A stretch of 16,048 nucleotides of DNA, taken from positions 1 through 16,048 of the forward strand of contig JAEZEU010000080.1 of NCBI GenBank assembly GCA_023432885.1, in the 5' to 3' direction. Shown here piece by piece: positions 5,330 through 13,020 of this stretch (the first letter of the stretch is position 1; each line of letters opens with the position of its first letter). Below the pieces are notes generated by a model, which was not told the DNA's origin, made no database searches, and saw nothing but the letters and a program-made list of their open reading frames with translations. Source of the DNA: Pseudomonadota bacterium (lineage in GTDB: Bacteria > Pseudomonadota > Alphaproteobacteria > Rhizobiales > Xanthobacteraceae). The translations under genes and the position numbers were made by a program.

Positions 5330-7789
5330 CTACATTCCACCACGCTCGGGCCGCACGATCGCCTTTCGCAATACGCGCGACAGCGATTCGACTGAGTATG
5401 GCTTCTGAATCAACTCGAACCCGACATGGGCATTTTCCGCCAGCACTTCGCTGTAGCCGCTGGTCAGGATGACCGGCAGGCCGGGATACCGTTCGCGAAC
5501 GATGTTGGCGAGTTCAACGCCGTTCATGCCGGGCATGATGACATCGGAGAAGACGAGGTCGGCGGCGAATTCATCCGTTCCCAGCAAGGCAAGCGCAGAT
5601 GCTGCGTCTGGAACGCGCTTGACCTTGTAGCCGAGGTCTTCCAGCAGTTCGGTTGAAAATCGTCCGACCTCGTCATTGTCTTCCACCACGAGCACGGAAT
5701 AGCCGCGGCCCCTGGCGGCCGGCTCGGCGCCCGCGCTTGCTTCGGGCGCTGCGGCACGCGAAGCGACACGCGGCAGATACAAGGTGAAGGTCGCGCCCTG
5801 GCCGACCGTGCTTGCGACGCCGATGTCGCCGCCGGATTGCCTGACGAAGCCGAACGCCTGGCTGAGGCCGAGACCGGTGCCTTTGCCGATCTCCTTGGTG
5901 GTGAAGAAGGGTTCAAAAATCTTGTCCAGCTTGTCGGGCGCAATACCGGTGCCGCTGTCCTGCACGGAGATCGCGACGAACTCGCCGGCGCGGCCTGGCT
6001 GCTCGCGAAGGGGAGGGATGCTCACAGCCCGTGCCACCCTGATCGCGATCCGGCCCTCGCCATCCATGGCATCGCGGCTGTTCACCGCAAGATTCATCAA
6101 CGCGGTCTCGAATTGTGCGATATCGGCCACCGCATGGCAATCCGGGTCGTCAATGTCGACATCGATCCGGATGCGGCCGCCGACCAGCGAATGGATCAGT
6201 TGCGTGACGGCCTCGACCTGGACGCCGACGTTGAAGGTTTGGGGCTTCAGCGGCTGCCGCCGGGCGAAGGCCAGGAGCTGGCCGGTCAGCTTTGAGGCGC
6301 GTTCCACCGTTTCCGAGATGGCGTCGATGTACCGGCGGCGGCGGTCATCCGGCAGTTCGCGCCGGCGCAGGAAGTCGGTGGCGGAGCGGATGATGGTCAG
6401 AAGGTTGTTGAAATCGTGTGCGACGCCGCCCGTCAGTTGACCGATCGCCTCCATCTTCTGCGCTTGCCGCAAAGCTTCCTCGCTCTGGCGGCGCTCCGTG
6501 ACATCGACCGCCTCGGGCACCGCACCGATGATGGCGCCGTGCTGATCGCGCAAAGGCCGCATGGCGAAATCGAAATAACGGTCGCCGATCGGCAGGTGCA
6601 GCAGCATCTCGACCCTGATTTCCGCTCCGCTCATCACCTTGGCAAACGAACGTCGCACCTTCTCGCTCATGCCGTCGGTGGCCGTGAACCACGGCGTTTC
6701 CCAGAACGGCCTGGCGATGACATCGGCGATATCGGCGCGGATGTCGGCGAGCGCGGTGGCGTTCGCATACAGCACTTCGCCGACCTCGTTGAGCAGGACC
6801 TGATGCTGGTGGCTGGTCTCCAGGATCGCGCGCATCTGGGCTTCGCTGGATTCCAGCTGGGCGGTGCGGTGTGCGATACGCTGCTCCAGAATTTCGTTCA
6901 TCCGGCGCAGTTCGATCTCGGCGTTCTTGGCCACCGTGATGTCATGTGCGACGCCGATGAAGCCGATATGCTTGCCGGTGGGGTCCCATCGCGGCTGCGA
7001 TTCGGATCGGAGCCAGCGCCATTCGCCGTCGGCGCGCCGGTAGCGGGCTTCCAGCGCAAAGGGCTTCAGGGACGATTCGCCGGCAATCTGCTCCTGAAGG
7101 ATGCGCGGCAGGTCGTCGGGGTGCAGTACCTTGCGCCAGTCGTAAACGATCGCTTGCTCGAACGGCAGGCCGAGGAAATCCAGATAAGCCTGGTTGGCGA
7201 ACAGGCGGGTGCGGTCGAGCTTGGTCACCCACATTGGCACCGGCGCGCTGTTTGCGATCAGGCGGAACCGCTCTTCGCTCTCACGCAGCGTTTCCTGCGC
7301 AAGCATGCGGTCGGTGACGTCGATATGGGCCCCGACAAGCCGCATTGCGCGTCCCTCGGCATCTCGCTCGATCTCGGCGACGACGTTGATCCACCTCGTC
7401 TGGCCGTCGTCCGGCCGGATGATGCGGTACTGCGCCGTATACTCGCGGGCCTCGCCCGCGAGGGCGTCGAGAAAATGCCTGAGTGCCTGCTCGCGATCGT
7501 CGGGGTGGACGCGGTTGACCCAATCCTCATGGCTCTCGTTCCATGCCTCCGGGGGCAAGCCATGGATGATGAGGTATTCCGGCGAGCGGCGATTCTTGAA
7601 CCCGTCCCGGAAATCGACTTCGACGCCGCCGACCTTGCCGATGCGCTGGATCCGCGCCAGCTCCGCTTCACGCTCCTGCAGCGCGCGGAAGGCGTCGTCG
7701 CGCTGGCGGACAAGCGCCTCGAGATCCTGGCGAAGCTGTCCGGCCGATGGGCCGTCGTCAGGCAGTACGGACGTTTGTGAATCGGCCAT
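5330..7789 (-). CDS. PAS-domain hybrid sensor histidine kinase with C-terminal receiver
   Basis: A cytoplasmic sensor kinase of 819 residues from the ATG at 7787-7789. A TTG nine bases upstream would add three residues; neither start has a clear ribosome site. No transmembrane segment is visible. After a short coiled coil come three PAS domains (about 45-165, 172-290, 318-435), the first two ending in PAC-type HIDVTDR and HDITVAKN. Next is a HisKA domain with H-box GGVAHDFNNLL (phospho-acceptor His458) and an HATPase domain with N-box NLAVNSRDAMDG, G1 DSGTGIAPDKL, F-box FEPFFTTK and G2 GKGTGLGLS. The receiver domain (about 697-815) has acidic VVEDNDE, the phospho-acceptor Asp749 in FSDVIMPGMNG, Thr776 and Lys796 (QKPYS). 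All phosphotransfer residues are present. No separate response regulator or DNA-binding output is encoded nearby, so the partner is unknown. No heme- or flavin-binding signature is obvious in the PAS domains. It lies between the hyf-like operon and the malic enzyme gene, same strand. Confidence 0.95.
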   Translation of the reverse strand: MADSQTSVLPDDGPSAGQLRQDLEALVRQRDDAFRALQEREAELARIQRIGKVGGVEVDFRDGFKNRRSPEYLIIHGLPPEAWNESHEDWVNRVHPDDREQALRHFLDALAGEAREYTAQYRIIRPDDGQTRWINVVAEIERDAEGRAMRLVGAHIDVTDRMLAQETLRESEERFRLIANSAPVPMWVTKLDRTRLFANQAYLDFLGLPFEQAIVYDWRKVLHPDDLPRILQEQIAGESSLKPFALEARYRRADGEWRWLRSESQPRWDPTGKHIGFIGVAHDITVAKNAEIELRRMNEILEQRIAHRTAQLESSEAQMRAILETSHQHQVLLNEVGEVLYANATALADIRADIADVIARPFWETPWFTATDGMSEKVRRSFAKVMSGAEIRVEMLLHLPIGDRYFDFAMRPLRDQHGAIIGAVPEAVDVTERRQSEEALRQAQKMEAIGQLTGGVAHDFNNLLTIIRSATDFLRRRELPDDRRRRYIDAISETVERASKLTGQLLAFARRQPLKPQTFNVGVQVEAVTQLIHSLVGGRIRIDVDIDDPDCHAVADIAQFETALMNLAVNSRDAMDGEGRIAIRVARAVSIPPLREQPGRAGEFVAISVQDSGTGIAPDKLDKIFEPFFTTKEIGKGTGLGLSQAFGFVRQSGGDIGVASTVGQGATFTLYLPRVASRAAAPEASAGAEPAARGRGYSVLVVEDNDEVGRFSTELLEDLGYKVKRVPDAASALALLGTDEFAADLVFSDVIMPGMNGVELANIVRERYPGLPVILTSGYSEVLAENAHVGFELIQKPYSVESLSRVLRKAIVRPERGGM

Positions 7790-7901
7790 GCGGAGCAAAT
7801 TCGCGAAATGTCTGCATCCGAACCTGCTTCCGCCGCCGCGTCAAGATCGCCCGGAGCACCCCCTGCGTCGCTGCGCGCATGGAACCCGGTTTCGGGAGCC
7901 C

Positions 7902-8429
7902 TCAGCTCTTCGCGGTTGCCACTGTCTCAAGCAGGGACAGCAGGGCGCGGAGGATCTCAAGCGGCGGCGGAGGGCAGCCGGGGACATGCAGATCGACCGG
8001 CACCACGGCAGAGACGCCGCCCACCACCGCGTAGCTGCCGGCAAAGCACCCGCCGTCACGGGCGCAATCGCCGACGGTGACCACCCATTTCGGGTTGGGC
8101 GTGGCGTTGTAGGTGCGCTCCAGCGCCATGCGCATGTTCTTCGTCACGGGGCCGGTCACCAGCAGCACGTCGGCGTGGCGGGGCGAGGCGACGAAGCGCA
8201 GGCCGAACCGTTCGAGATCGTAGTAGGCATTGGCGAGGGCCTGGATTTCCAGCTCGCAGCCATTGCAGGACCCGGCATCGATCTCGCGGATCGACAGCGA
8301 GCGGCCGAGCCGCCGCCGCGCCGTGTTCGCCAATGCCGCGCCGGTTTCCGCGACCGCGGCGTCGTCGACGGACGGCGCCGGCTCCGTCAGCGATCTCCGC
8401 ACCAGGCTCTGGAACAGCAGCTTGCGCAT
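7902..8429 (-). CDS. hyfI: HyfI/NuoB-like [4Fe-4S] small subunit of an Ehr-type complex
   Basis: Small hydrophilic subunit of 175 residues, homologous to NuoB of complex I and to HycG/HyfI of group 4 hydrogenases. It carries the proximal [4Fe-4S] cluster next to the large subunit on the cytoplasmic face. The cluster ligands are visible: Cys55 and Cys58 in DAGSCNGCELE, Cys122 in VGDCARDGGCF and Cys152 in VPGCPPPPLEIL. A further Cys128 sits in the GDCARDGGCF loop, as in many homologues. VTGPVTKNM (91-99) is another family hallmark. The N-terminal 45 residues are a less conserved extension. The ATG shares its A with the TGA of hyfG (TGATG), so translation is coupled. It is the last gene of the hyf-like cluster; a 112-bp gap precedes the kinase gene. 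The intact cluster site implies that the complex still transfers electrons even though its partner lacks the [NiFe] ligands. Confidence 0.92.
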   Translation of the reverse strand: MRKLLFQSLVRRSLTEPAPSVDDAAVAETGAALANTARRRLGRSLSIREIDAGSCNGCELEIQALANAYYDLERFGLRFVASPRHADVLLVTGPVTKNMRMALERTYNATPNPKWVVTVGDCARDGGCFAGSYAVVGGVSAVVPVDLHVPGCPPPPLEILRALLSLLETVATAKS

Positions 8430-9943
8430 CAGAGATCATGTCCCGAATAGGAGCAGTTGAAGGATTTGTTGCACAGCGGGAAGTCGGCGACGATGTTGTC
8501 CTCGATCGCGGCCTCCAATAGCGGCCACTGGAACCAGGAGGGGTCGCGCAGGTGGCAGCGCGCGATGCTGCCGCCCGCATCGAGGCGCAGCCACGCGAGA
8601 ATGTCGCCCCGGAAGCCTTCGACCAGCGACAATCCCTCGCAAGCGTTGCCCGCCGGCGGCAGCTCGATCCGCAGCGCGCCTTGCGGCATATTGTCCAGCA
8701 GCTGCGCGATCAGCGACAGGCTCTGCTCGACCTCGCGGAGGCGAATCCATACCCGCGCATTGACGTCACCGGCGTCGAGGACGGGCACGTCGAAGGCAAG
8801 CCTGTCGTAAGGCGCATAAGCGAGATTCCTGCGCGCATCGAAGGCGCGGCCGCAGGCGCGTCCGACATAGCCGCCGGCCGCATATTGCCGCGCCAGTTGC
8901 GGCTTCACCGTGCCCGTCGTCACGGTGCGGTCCTGCAGCGAGGCGGTGTTGTCGTAGAGTTCGACCAGCGCGGGGAACAGTGCCTTGATGTCCGCGATCA
9001 GCCCACGGATCGCACTGACGCCGCCATCGTCGAGTTCGGCGGCGACACCGCCGGGCACGATGCGGTCGCGCATCAGGCGGTGGCCGAACGCCGCCTGCGC
9101 TGCACGCAGCACCTTTTCGCGCAGCACCGCGCAATGGGCCTGCATCATCGCGAAGGAGGCGTCGTTACAGATGGCGCCGAAATCGCCGAGATGGTTGGCA
9201 ATGCGCTCGATCTCCGCCATCAGCGCGCGAAGCCAGGTCGCGCGCGGCGGCGCCTCTACGCCGAGCGCAGCCTCAAGCGCGCGCGCGAAGGCAAGGCCGT
9301 AGGCAACCGTGCTGTCGCCCGAGGTGCGCGCCGCGAGCTTGGCTGCGGCTTCCAGCGGCGCGCCCGCCAGCAGGCCCTCGATGCCCTTGTGGACATAGCC
9401 GAGCCGTTGCTCCAGCCGCACCACGGTCTCGCCATTGGCGGTGAAACGGAAATGGCCGGGCTCGATGATGCCGGCATGAACCGGGCCCACCGGAATCTGG
9501 TGCAGTCCATCGCCTTCGACCGGAAGGAAAGCGTAGGCCTTGCCGATCGGCGCAGGCTCAGGCCTCGCGGCAAGCGGGTGCCTGACGTCCCAATTGCCGT
9601 GGTCGAGCCAGCCGCGCTGGTCGGGCAGGCCAACCGGCTCGAGCCCGAACAGGTCGCGCGCGGCACGCTCCAGCCGGAGCGCGGGCGGATGATGCAGGCT
9701 AACGGACGGATAGTGGCGGCCCTCGCAATCGAGCGTCAGGACGGCGATGGTCTCGTCGGGCTCATCGCGTAGCGCCATGTGAACGCGCTCCGGCTCGCCC
9801 CACAGGCCGAGCAAGTGCCACTGTCCCCCGGCCAGTCCCGCAACCGCTTCGTGCCAAAGTTCCGCGGAGACAACCACGCGCGGCCATGGACGGTGGCCCG
9901 ATGCGGTGTCGCCCTTGCGCAGGAGTTGATTGAGGCCGGCCAT
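8429..9943 (-). CDS. hyfG: HyfG/HycE-like large subunit lacking the [NiFe] ligands (Ehr type)
   Basis: A 504-residue fusion of a NuoC-like domain (about 20-115) and a NuoD / hydrogenase large-subunit domain (about 130-504), as in HycE and HyfG. Family hallmarks are IPVGPVHAGIIEPGHFRF (150-167), RLGYVHKGIE (180-189), ERIANHLGD (246-254) and the C-terminal ADFPL block. In true [NiFe] hydrogenases the metal is held by two CxxC motifs. Here the first reads RTSGDSTVAYG (Ser208 and Ser211 replace both cysteines). The second is reduced to NCSYS (Cys497 kept, the last Cys replaced by Ser500), with an extra Cys491 six residues before. There is no C-terminal peptide to be cleaved by a maturation protease. 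H2 chemistry is therefore unlikely, and the protein fits the 'energy-converting hydrogenase related' group. It starts six bases after hyfF. The true substrate is unknown. Confidence 0.92.
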   Translation of the reverse strand: MAGLNQLLRKGDTASGHRPWPRVVVSAELWHEAVAGLAGGQWHLLGLWGEPERVHMALRDEPDETIAVLTLDCEGRHYPSVSLHHPPALRLERAARDLFGLEPVGLPDQRGWLDHGNWDVRHPLAARPEPAPIGKAYAFLPVEGDGLHQIPVGPVHAGIIEPGHFRFTANGETVVRLEQRLGYVHKGIEGLLAGAPLEAAAKLAARTSGDSTVAYGLAFARALEAALGVEAPPRATWLRALMAEIERIANHLGDFGAICNDASFAMMQAHCAVLREKVLRAAQAAFGHRLMRDRIVPGGVAAELDDGGVSAIRGLIADIKALFPALVELYDNTASLQDRTVTTGTVKPQLARQYAAGGYVGRACGRAFDARRNLAYAPYDRLAFDVPVLDAGDVNARVWIRLREVEQSLSLIAQLLDNMPQGALRIELPPAGNACEGLSLVEGFRGDILAWLRLDAGGSIARCHLRDPSWFQWPLLEAAIEDNIVADFPLCNKSFNCSYSGHDL

Positions 9944-9949
9944 TTTCAG

Positions 9950-11401
9950 CTATCCCAACATCTCGGCAACGTTGCGGAACCACGCCACCAGCGGTGCCGG
10001 CAGATAAACGCCGGCGATCAGCACGAGGGCGAAATGCACGGCCATCGGCAGATAGGATGCCTCGGATGGCTTGATGCTGCCGGTCGGCTCCCCGAAGGCG
10101 AGGCCGCCCAAATGCCGGAACAGGGCGCCCAGCGCCAGCAGGATGCCAAGCACCAGCAGAATGGCAAGCCAGGGCTGGCGCGCAAAGGTGGAGCTCACCA
10201 CCAGAAACTCGCTCATGAACACGCCGAACGGCGGCAGGCCGGCGATCGCGACGACGCCGATCACCAGGCTCCAGCCGAGCCATGGATGCGTCTGCGTCAG
10301 TCCGCTTATGTCGGCGATCTTCTGCGTGCCCTTGATCTGCGCGATGTGGCCGACGGCGAAAAAGATTCCCGACTTCGTCAGGCTGTGCATCGCCATGTGA
10401 AGCAGGCCGGCGAAATTCGCTACCGGACCGCCCATGCCGAATGCAAATGTGATGATGCCCATGTGCTCGATCGAGGAATAGGCGAACAGCCGCTTGATGT
10501 CGCGGCGCCGGTACAGCATGAAAGCGGCGAACAGCAGCGAGACGAGGCCGAGCGTCACCATCAGGGGACCCGGCGCAATGGCGCCGGGATTGGCGGCGAG
10601 CAGGATCTTGAAGCGCAGCACCGCGTAGAGCGCCACGTTGAGCAGCAGGCCGGACAGCACCGCCGAGATCGGGGTGGGACCTTCGGCGTGCGCATCCGGC
10701 AGCCAGGCATGCAGCGGCGCCAGCCCTACCTTGGTGCCATAGCCGAGCAGGAGGAAGATGAAGGCGACATTGATCAGCGCGGGATCGAATTGCGCGGCCC
10801 GGCTGACCAGCACCGTCCACACCATGCCGCTGATGCCTTCGCCGACGACCGGCAGCGCCGCCATGTAGACCAGGATGGTGCCGAACAGCGCAAGCCCGAT
10901 GCCGACGCTGCCGAGGATGAAATATTTCCAGGCCGCTTCAAGTGCCTCATGGGTGCGGTAGATGCCGACCATCAGCACGGTGGTCAGCGTCGCAAGCTCG
11001 ATGCCTACCCACATCAGGCCGATATTGTTGGCGGTGAGCGCAAGGTTCATGCCGCCGATCATCACCTGATACATCGCGTGATAGAAGCGCAGGTAGACCG
11101 GCGTCAGCCGCCCGGTGTCGAGCTCATGGCCGATATAACTCGCCGAGAACACGCTGGTGGTGAAGCCCACGAAGGTGTTGAGCACGATGAAGGCGATGTT
11201 GAGATCGTCGACGAAGAGATACGGCCCGCGCACGGCCTGGTCGCCGAAAAACAGCGACAGCGAGGCGAGGAACGTCAGCAGCGAAGCCAGCACGTTGAGG
11301 CGCGCGGAGATAAGATAGCCGGGGAGCACCGCTAAGATCGCGGCCGCGACGACGGGAATGACGAGGATGGCGATGACGCCGGTGGAGGCGGACATGATCA
11401 T
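9950..11401 (-). CDS. hyfF: HyfF-like antiporter-type membrane subunit (NuoL/M/N family)
   Basis: An integral membrane protein of 483 residues, with about 14 predicted helices by family, of the proton-translocating antiporter family shared by complex I, Mrp antiporters and group 4 hydrogenases. The residues expected for ion transfer are present: Glu135 in GIELATL (helix 5), Lys224 in GYGTKVGLAPLHAWLPDAH (helix 7), Lys158 in AAWKYF, the KRLFAYSSIEHMG block (303-315) and HSLTKSG (339-345). The order and length match hydrogenase-4 subunit F (E. coli HyfF is a little longer). The first ATG overlaps the hyfE stop by four bases (ATGA) and has GGAG seven bases upstream; a second ATG two codons later is possible. 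It probably forms one proton- or sodium-conducting unit of the complex. The ion cannot be told from the sequence. Confidence 0.93.
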   Translation of the reverse strand: MIMSASTGVIAILVIPVVAAAILAVLPGYLISARLNVLASLLTFLASLSLFFGDQAVRGPYLFVDDLNIAFIVLNTFVGFTTSVFSASYIGHELDTGRLTPVYLRFYHAMYQVMIGGMNLALTANNIGLMWVGIELATLTTVLMVGIYRTHEALEAAWKYFILGSVGIGLALFGTILVYMAALPVVGEGISGMVWTVLVSRAAQFDPALINVAFIFLLLGYGTKVGLAPLHAWLPDAHAEGPTPISAVLSGLLLNVALYAVLRFKILLAANPGAIAPGPLMVTLGLVSLLFAAFMLYRRRDIKRLFAYSSIEHMGIITFAFGMGGPVANFAGLLHMAMHSLTKSGIFFAVGHIAQIKGTQKIADISGLTQTHPWLGWSLVIGVVAIAGLPPFGVFMSEFLVVSSTFARQPWLAILLVLGILLALGALFRHLGGLAFGEPTGSIKPSEASYLPMAVHFALVLIAGVYLPAPLVAWFRNVAEMLG

Positions 11402-12063
11402 CGGCGCTCTCCGCGGAAGCGGTCGAGCGCCTGCACGTCGACGGTATCGAAGCGCTCGCGGATGCGGAACAGGAACACGCCGATCACGAAGAAGGCGATC
11501 AGCACCGAGAAGGCGACGCTGATCTCGACTACCAGCGGCATGCCGCGCGCGCCGGCGGCGGCGAGCACGAGCCCGTTCTCCAGCGACATGAAGCCGACCA
11601 CCTGGCTCACCGCATTGCGCCGGCTCACCATCATCAATAGGCCAAGCAGCACCACCGACAGCGCGAAGGCGAGGTCCTCACGCGCCAGCGGATCGGCCTC
11701 CGGCGTCACCTTCAGCATGACCGTCATCGAAAGCGCCACCAGGCCCATGCCGCCGAGCATGGTGGTGCCGGAGCCGATCACCGTCTCGATCTCGCGATGG
11801 ATGCCGAGGCGCTGGATGATGCGATGCAGGCCGACCGGCACGATGATCGCCTTGAACACCAGCGCGATGACGGCGGTGATGTAGAGATGCGGCGCGTGCT
11901 GGACATAAGCCTGCCAGGCGACCGAGGCCGACAGCAGCACCGCCTGCAGCGCAAAGGCGTTGAGCAGCGCGTAGAGCCGGTGCTGCGTGATCATCAGGAA
12001 GCTGACGAGCACGAGCCCGCCGGCCAGCAGGTGCGCGACATCGAAGGTGAGCCCGTATCCCAT
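11398..12063 (-). CDS. hyfE: HyfE-like membrane subunit (NuoK-related)
   Basis: A small membrane protein of 221 residues, the size of hydrogenase-4 subunit E, with about six or seven hydrophobic helices. Its C-terminal half is related to NuoK/MrpC: FALSVVLLGLLMMVSRRNA followed by SQVVGFMSLENGLVLAAAG (about 153-171), where the Glu of SLENG corresponds to the conserved membrane glutamate of NuoK helices. The N-terminal half contains VFKAIIVPVGLHRI (69-82), also typical of HyfE. It begins on the base directly after the hyfC stop codon and overlaps hyfF by four bases. In the complex it should sit between the NuoH-like and antiporter-like subunits and help couple redox change to ion movement. The C-terminal tail (RERFDTVDVQALDRF) faces the cytoplasm by the positive-inside rule. 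Confidence 0.92.
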   Translation of the reverse strand: MGYGLTFDVAHLLAGGLVLVSFLMITQHRLYALLNAFALQAVLLSASVAWQAYVQHAPHLYITAVIALVFKAIIVPVGLHRIIQRLGIHREIETVIGSGTTMLGGMGLVALSMTVMLKVTPEADPLAREDLAFALSVVLLGLLMMVSRRNAVSQVVGFMSLENGLVLAAAGARGMPLVVEISVAFSVLIAFFVIGVFLFRIRERFDTVDVQALDRFRGERR

Positions 12064-13020
12064 CTACAGGCTCCTCGAAACGAACAGCAGGAGCGTGCCG
12101 AGCAGACCGAGCATCAAGGCCCCGCCGATGAAATCGGGGAGGCGGAAGACACGCATCTTGGCGATCGCGGTTTCGAATACGGCAAGCAGGAAGCCGAGTG
12201 CGGCAAGCTTGCCCAGATAGAAGGCGAAGCCGGTGAGATGCGTAGTGGTGGGGCTGTCCGGTCCGGCAAGCGTCCATGGCAGGAAAATGCAGCCGATCAA
12301 CGAGACGTACAGCAGGAGCTTTACCGCGGCGGCAAGCTCGATCATTGCAAGATGCCGCCCGGAATATTCCAGCACCATGGCCTCGTGCACCATGGTGAGC
12401 TCAAGATGGGTCGCCGGGTTGTCGACGGGGATGCGGCCGTTTTCCGCGATCGCGACGATAATCAGTCCCAGCAGCGCCATGCCGAGCGACACGCGCAAAC
12501 CGACTACGGACGTCGAGAAGAGATCGGCAACCACTGAGAGCTGCGTCGAGCGCGCCACCAGCGCCAAGGTGAAGACGACCAGGAGCATCGCGGGCTCGGC
12601 GAGCGATGCGATCATCACTTCGCGGCTGGAGCCGAGGCCGCCGAAGGCGGTGCCGACATCCATGCCGGCCAGCGCAAGGAAGAAGCGGGCGCTCGCGAGC
12701 AGCGCGATGATGGCGATGAGATCGGCGGACCAGCTGAACAACAGGCCCGTTGCGAAGGTCGGCACCAGCGCCGCGGCAACCCAGGTGGTGGAAAAGATCA
12801 CGTAAGGCGCTACGCGGAAGATCCACGACGCGTTGTCCGCGACCACGACCTCCTTCCTCAGCAGGCGCAGAATGTCGCGATAGGGCTGGATGATCGGCGG
12901 ACCGCGGCGGCGCAGCAGGCGCGCCTTCACTTTGCGCACGAAGCCGGTCAGCAGCGGCGCTGCCGCCAGCACCAGCAGCATCTGCATCATCTGCACGAGG
13001 AGGGCGGAAATCAGCTCCAT
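12064..13020 (-). CDS. hyfC: HyfC-like membrane anchor (NuoH/HycD family)
   Basis: A membrane protein of 318 residues with about eight hydrophobic helices, homologous to NuoH of complex I and HycD/HyfC of formate hydrogenlyase complexes. It docks the HyfG/HyfI core to the membrane and forms part of the coupling channel. Conserved loops are visible: RRGPPIIQPYRDILRLLRKE (38-57), GGLGSSREVMIASLAEPAML (126-145) and the acidic cytoplasmic stretch ENGRIPVDNPATHLELTMVH (193-212), in which several Glu/Asp residues are charge-transfer candidates by family. The gene overlaps hyfB by ten bases and abuts hyfE with no gap, so the run is clearly one operon. No sequence oddity is seen; length is normal for the family. 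Confidence 0.93.
   Translation of the reverse strand: MELISALLVQMMQMLLVLAAAPLLTGFVRKVKARLLRRRGPPIIQPYRDILRLLRKEVVVADNASWIFRVAPYVIFSTTWVAAALVPTFATGLLFSWSADLIAIIALLASARFFLALAGMDVGTAFGGLGSSREVMIASLAEPAMLLVVFTLALVARSTQLSVVADLFSTSVVGLRVSLGMALLGLIIVAIAENGRIPVDNPATHLELTMVHEAMVLEYSGRHLAMIELAAAVKLLLYVSLIGCIFLPWTLAGPDSPTTTHLTGFAFYLGKLAALGFLLAVFETAIAKMRVFRLPDFIGGALMLGLLGTLLLFVSRSL

Noticed and set aside
4127..5395. A 422-codon open frame on the plus strand
   Set aside because: Antisense to the malic enzyme gene, which has intact catalytic motifs; the antisense translation has none.
7790..7860. TTGACG promoter-like box before the kinase gene on the minus strand
   Set aside because: The only -10 candidate at proper spacing (TCGGAT) matches three of six positions, too weak to call.
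7875..7901. Possible terminator after hyfI (CCCG-GTTT-CGGG hairpin)
   Set aside because: The perfect stem is only four base pairs, extension needs mismatches and no T-run follows on the minus strand.
9779..11335. A 518-codon open frame on the plus strand
   Set aside because: Antisense to hyfG and hyfF, composed mostly of Gln, Arg, His and Asp with no recognisable domain. The minus-strand genes have clear family motifs and operon spacing.
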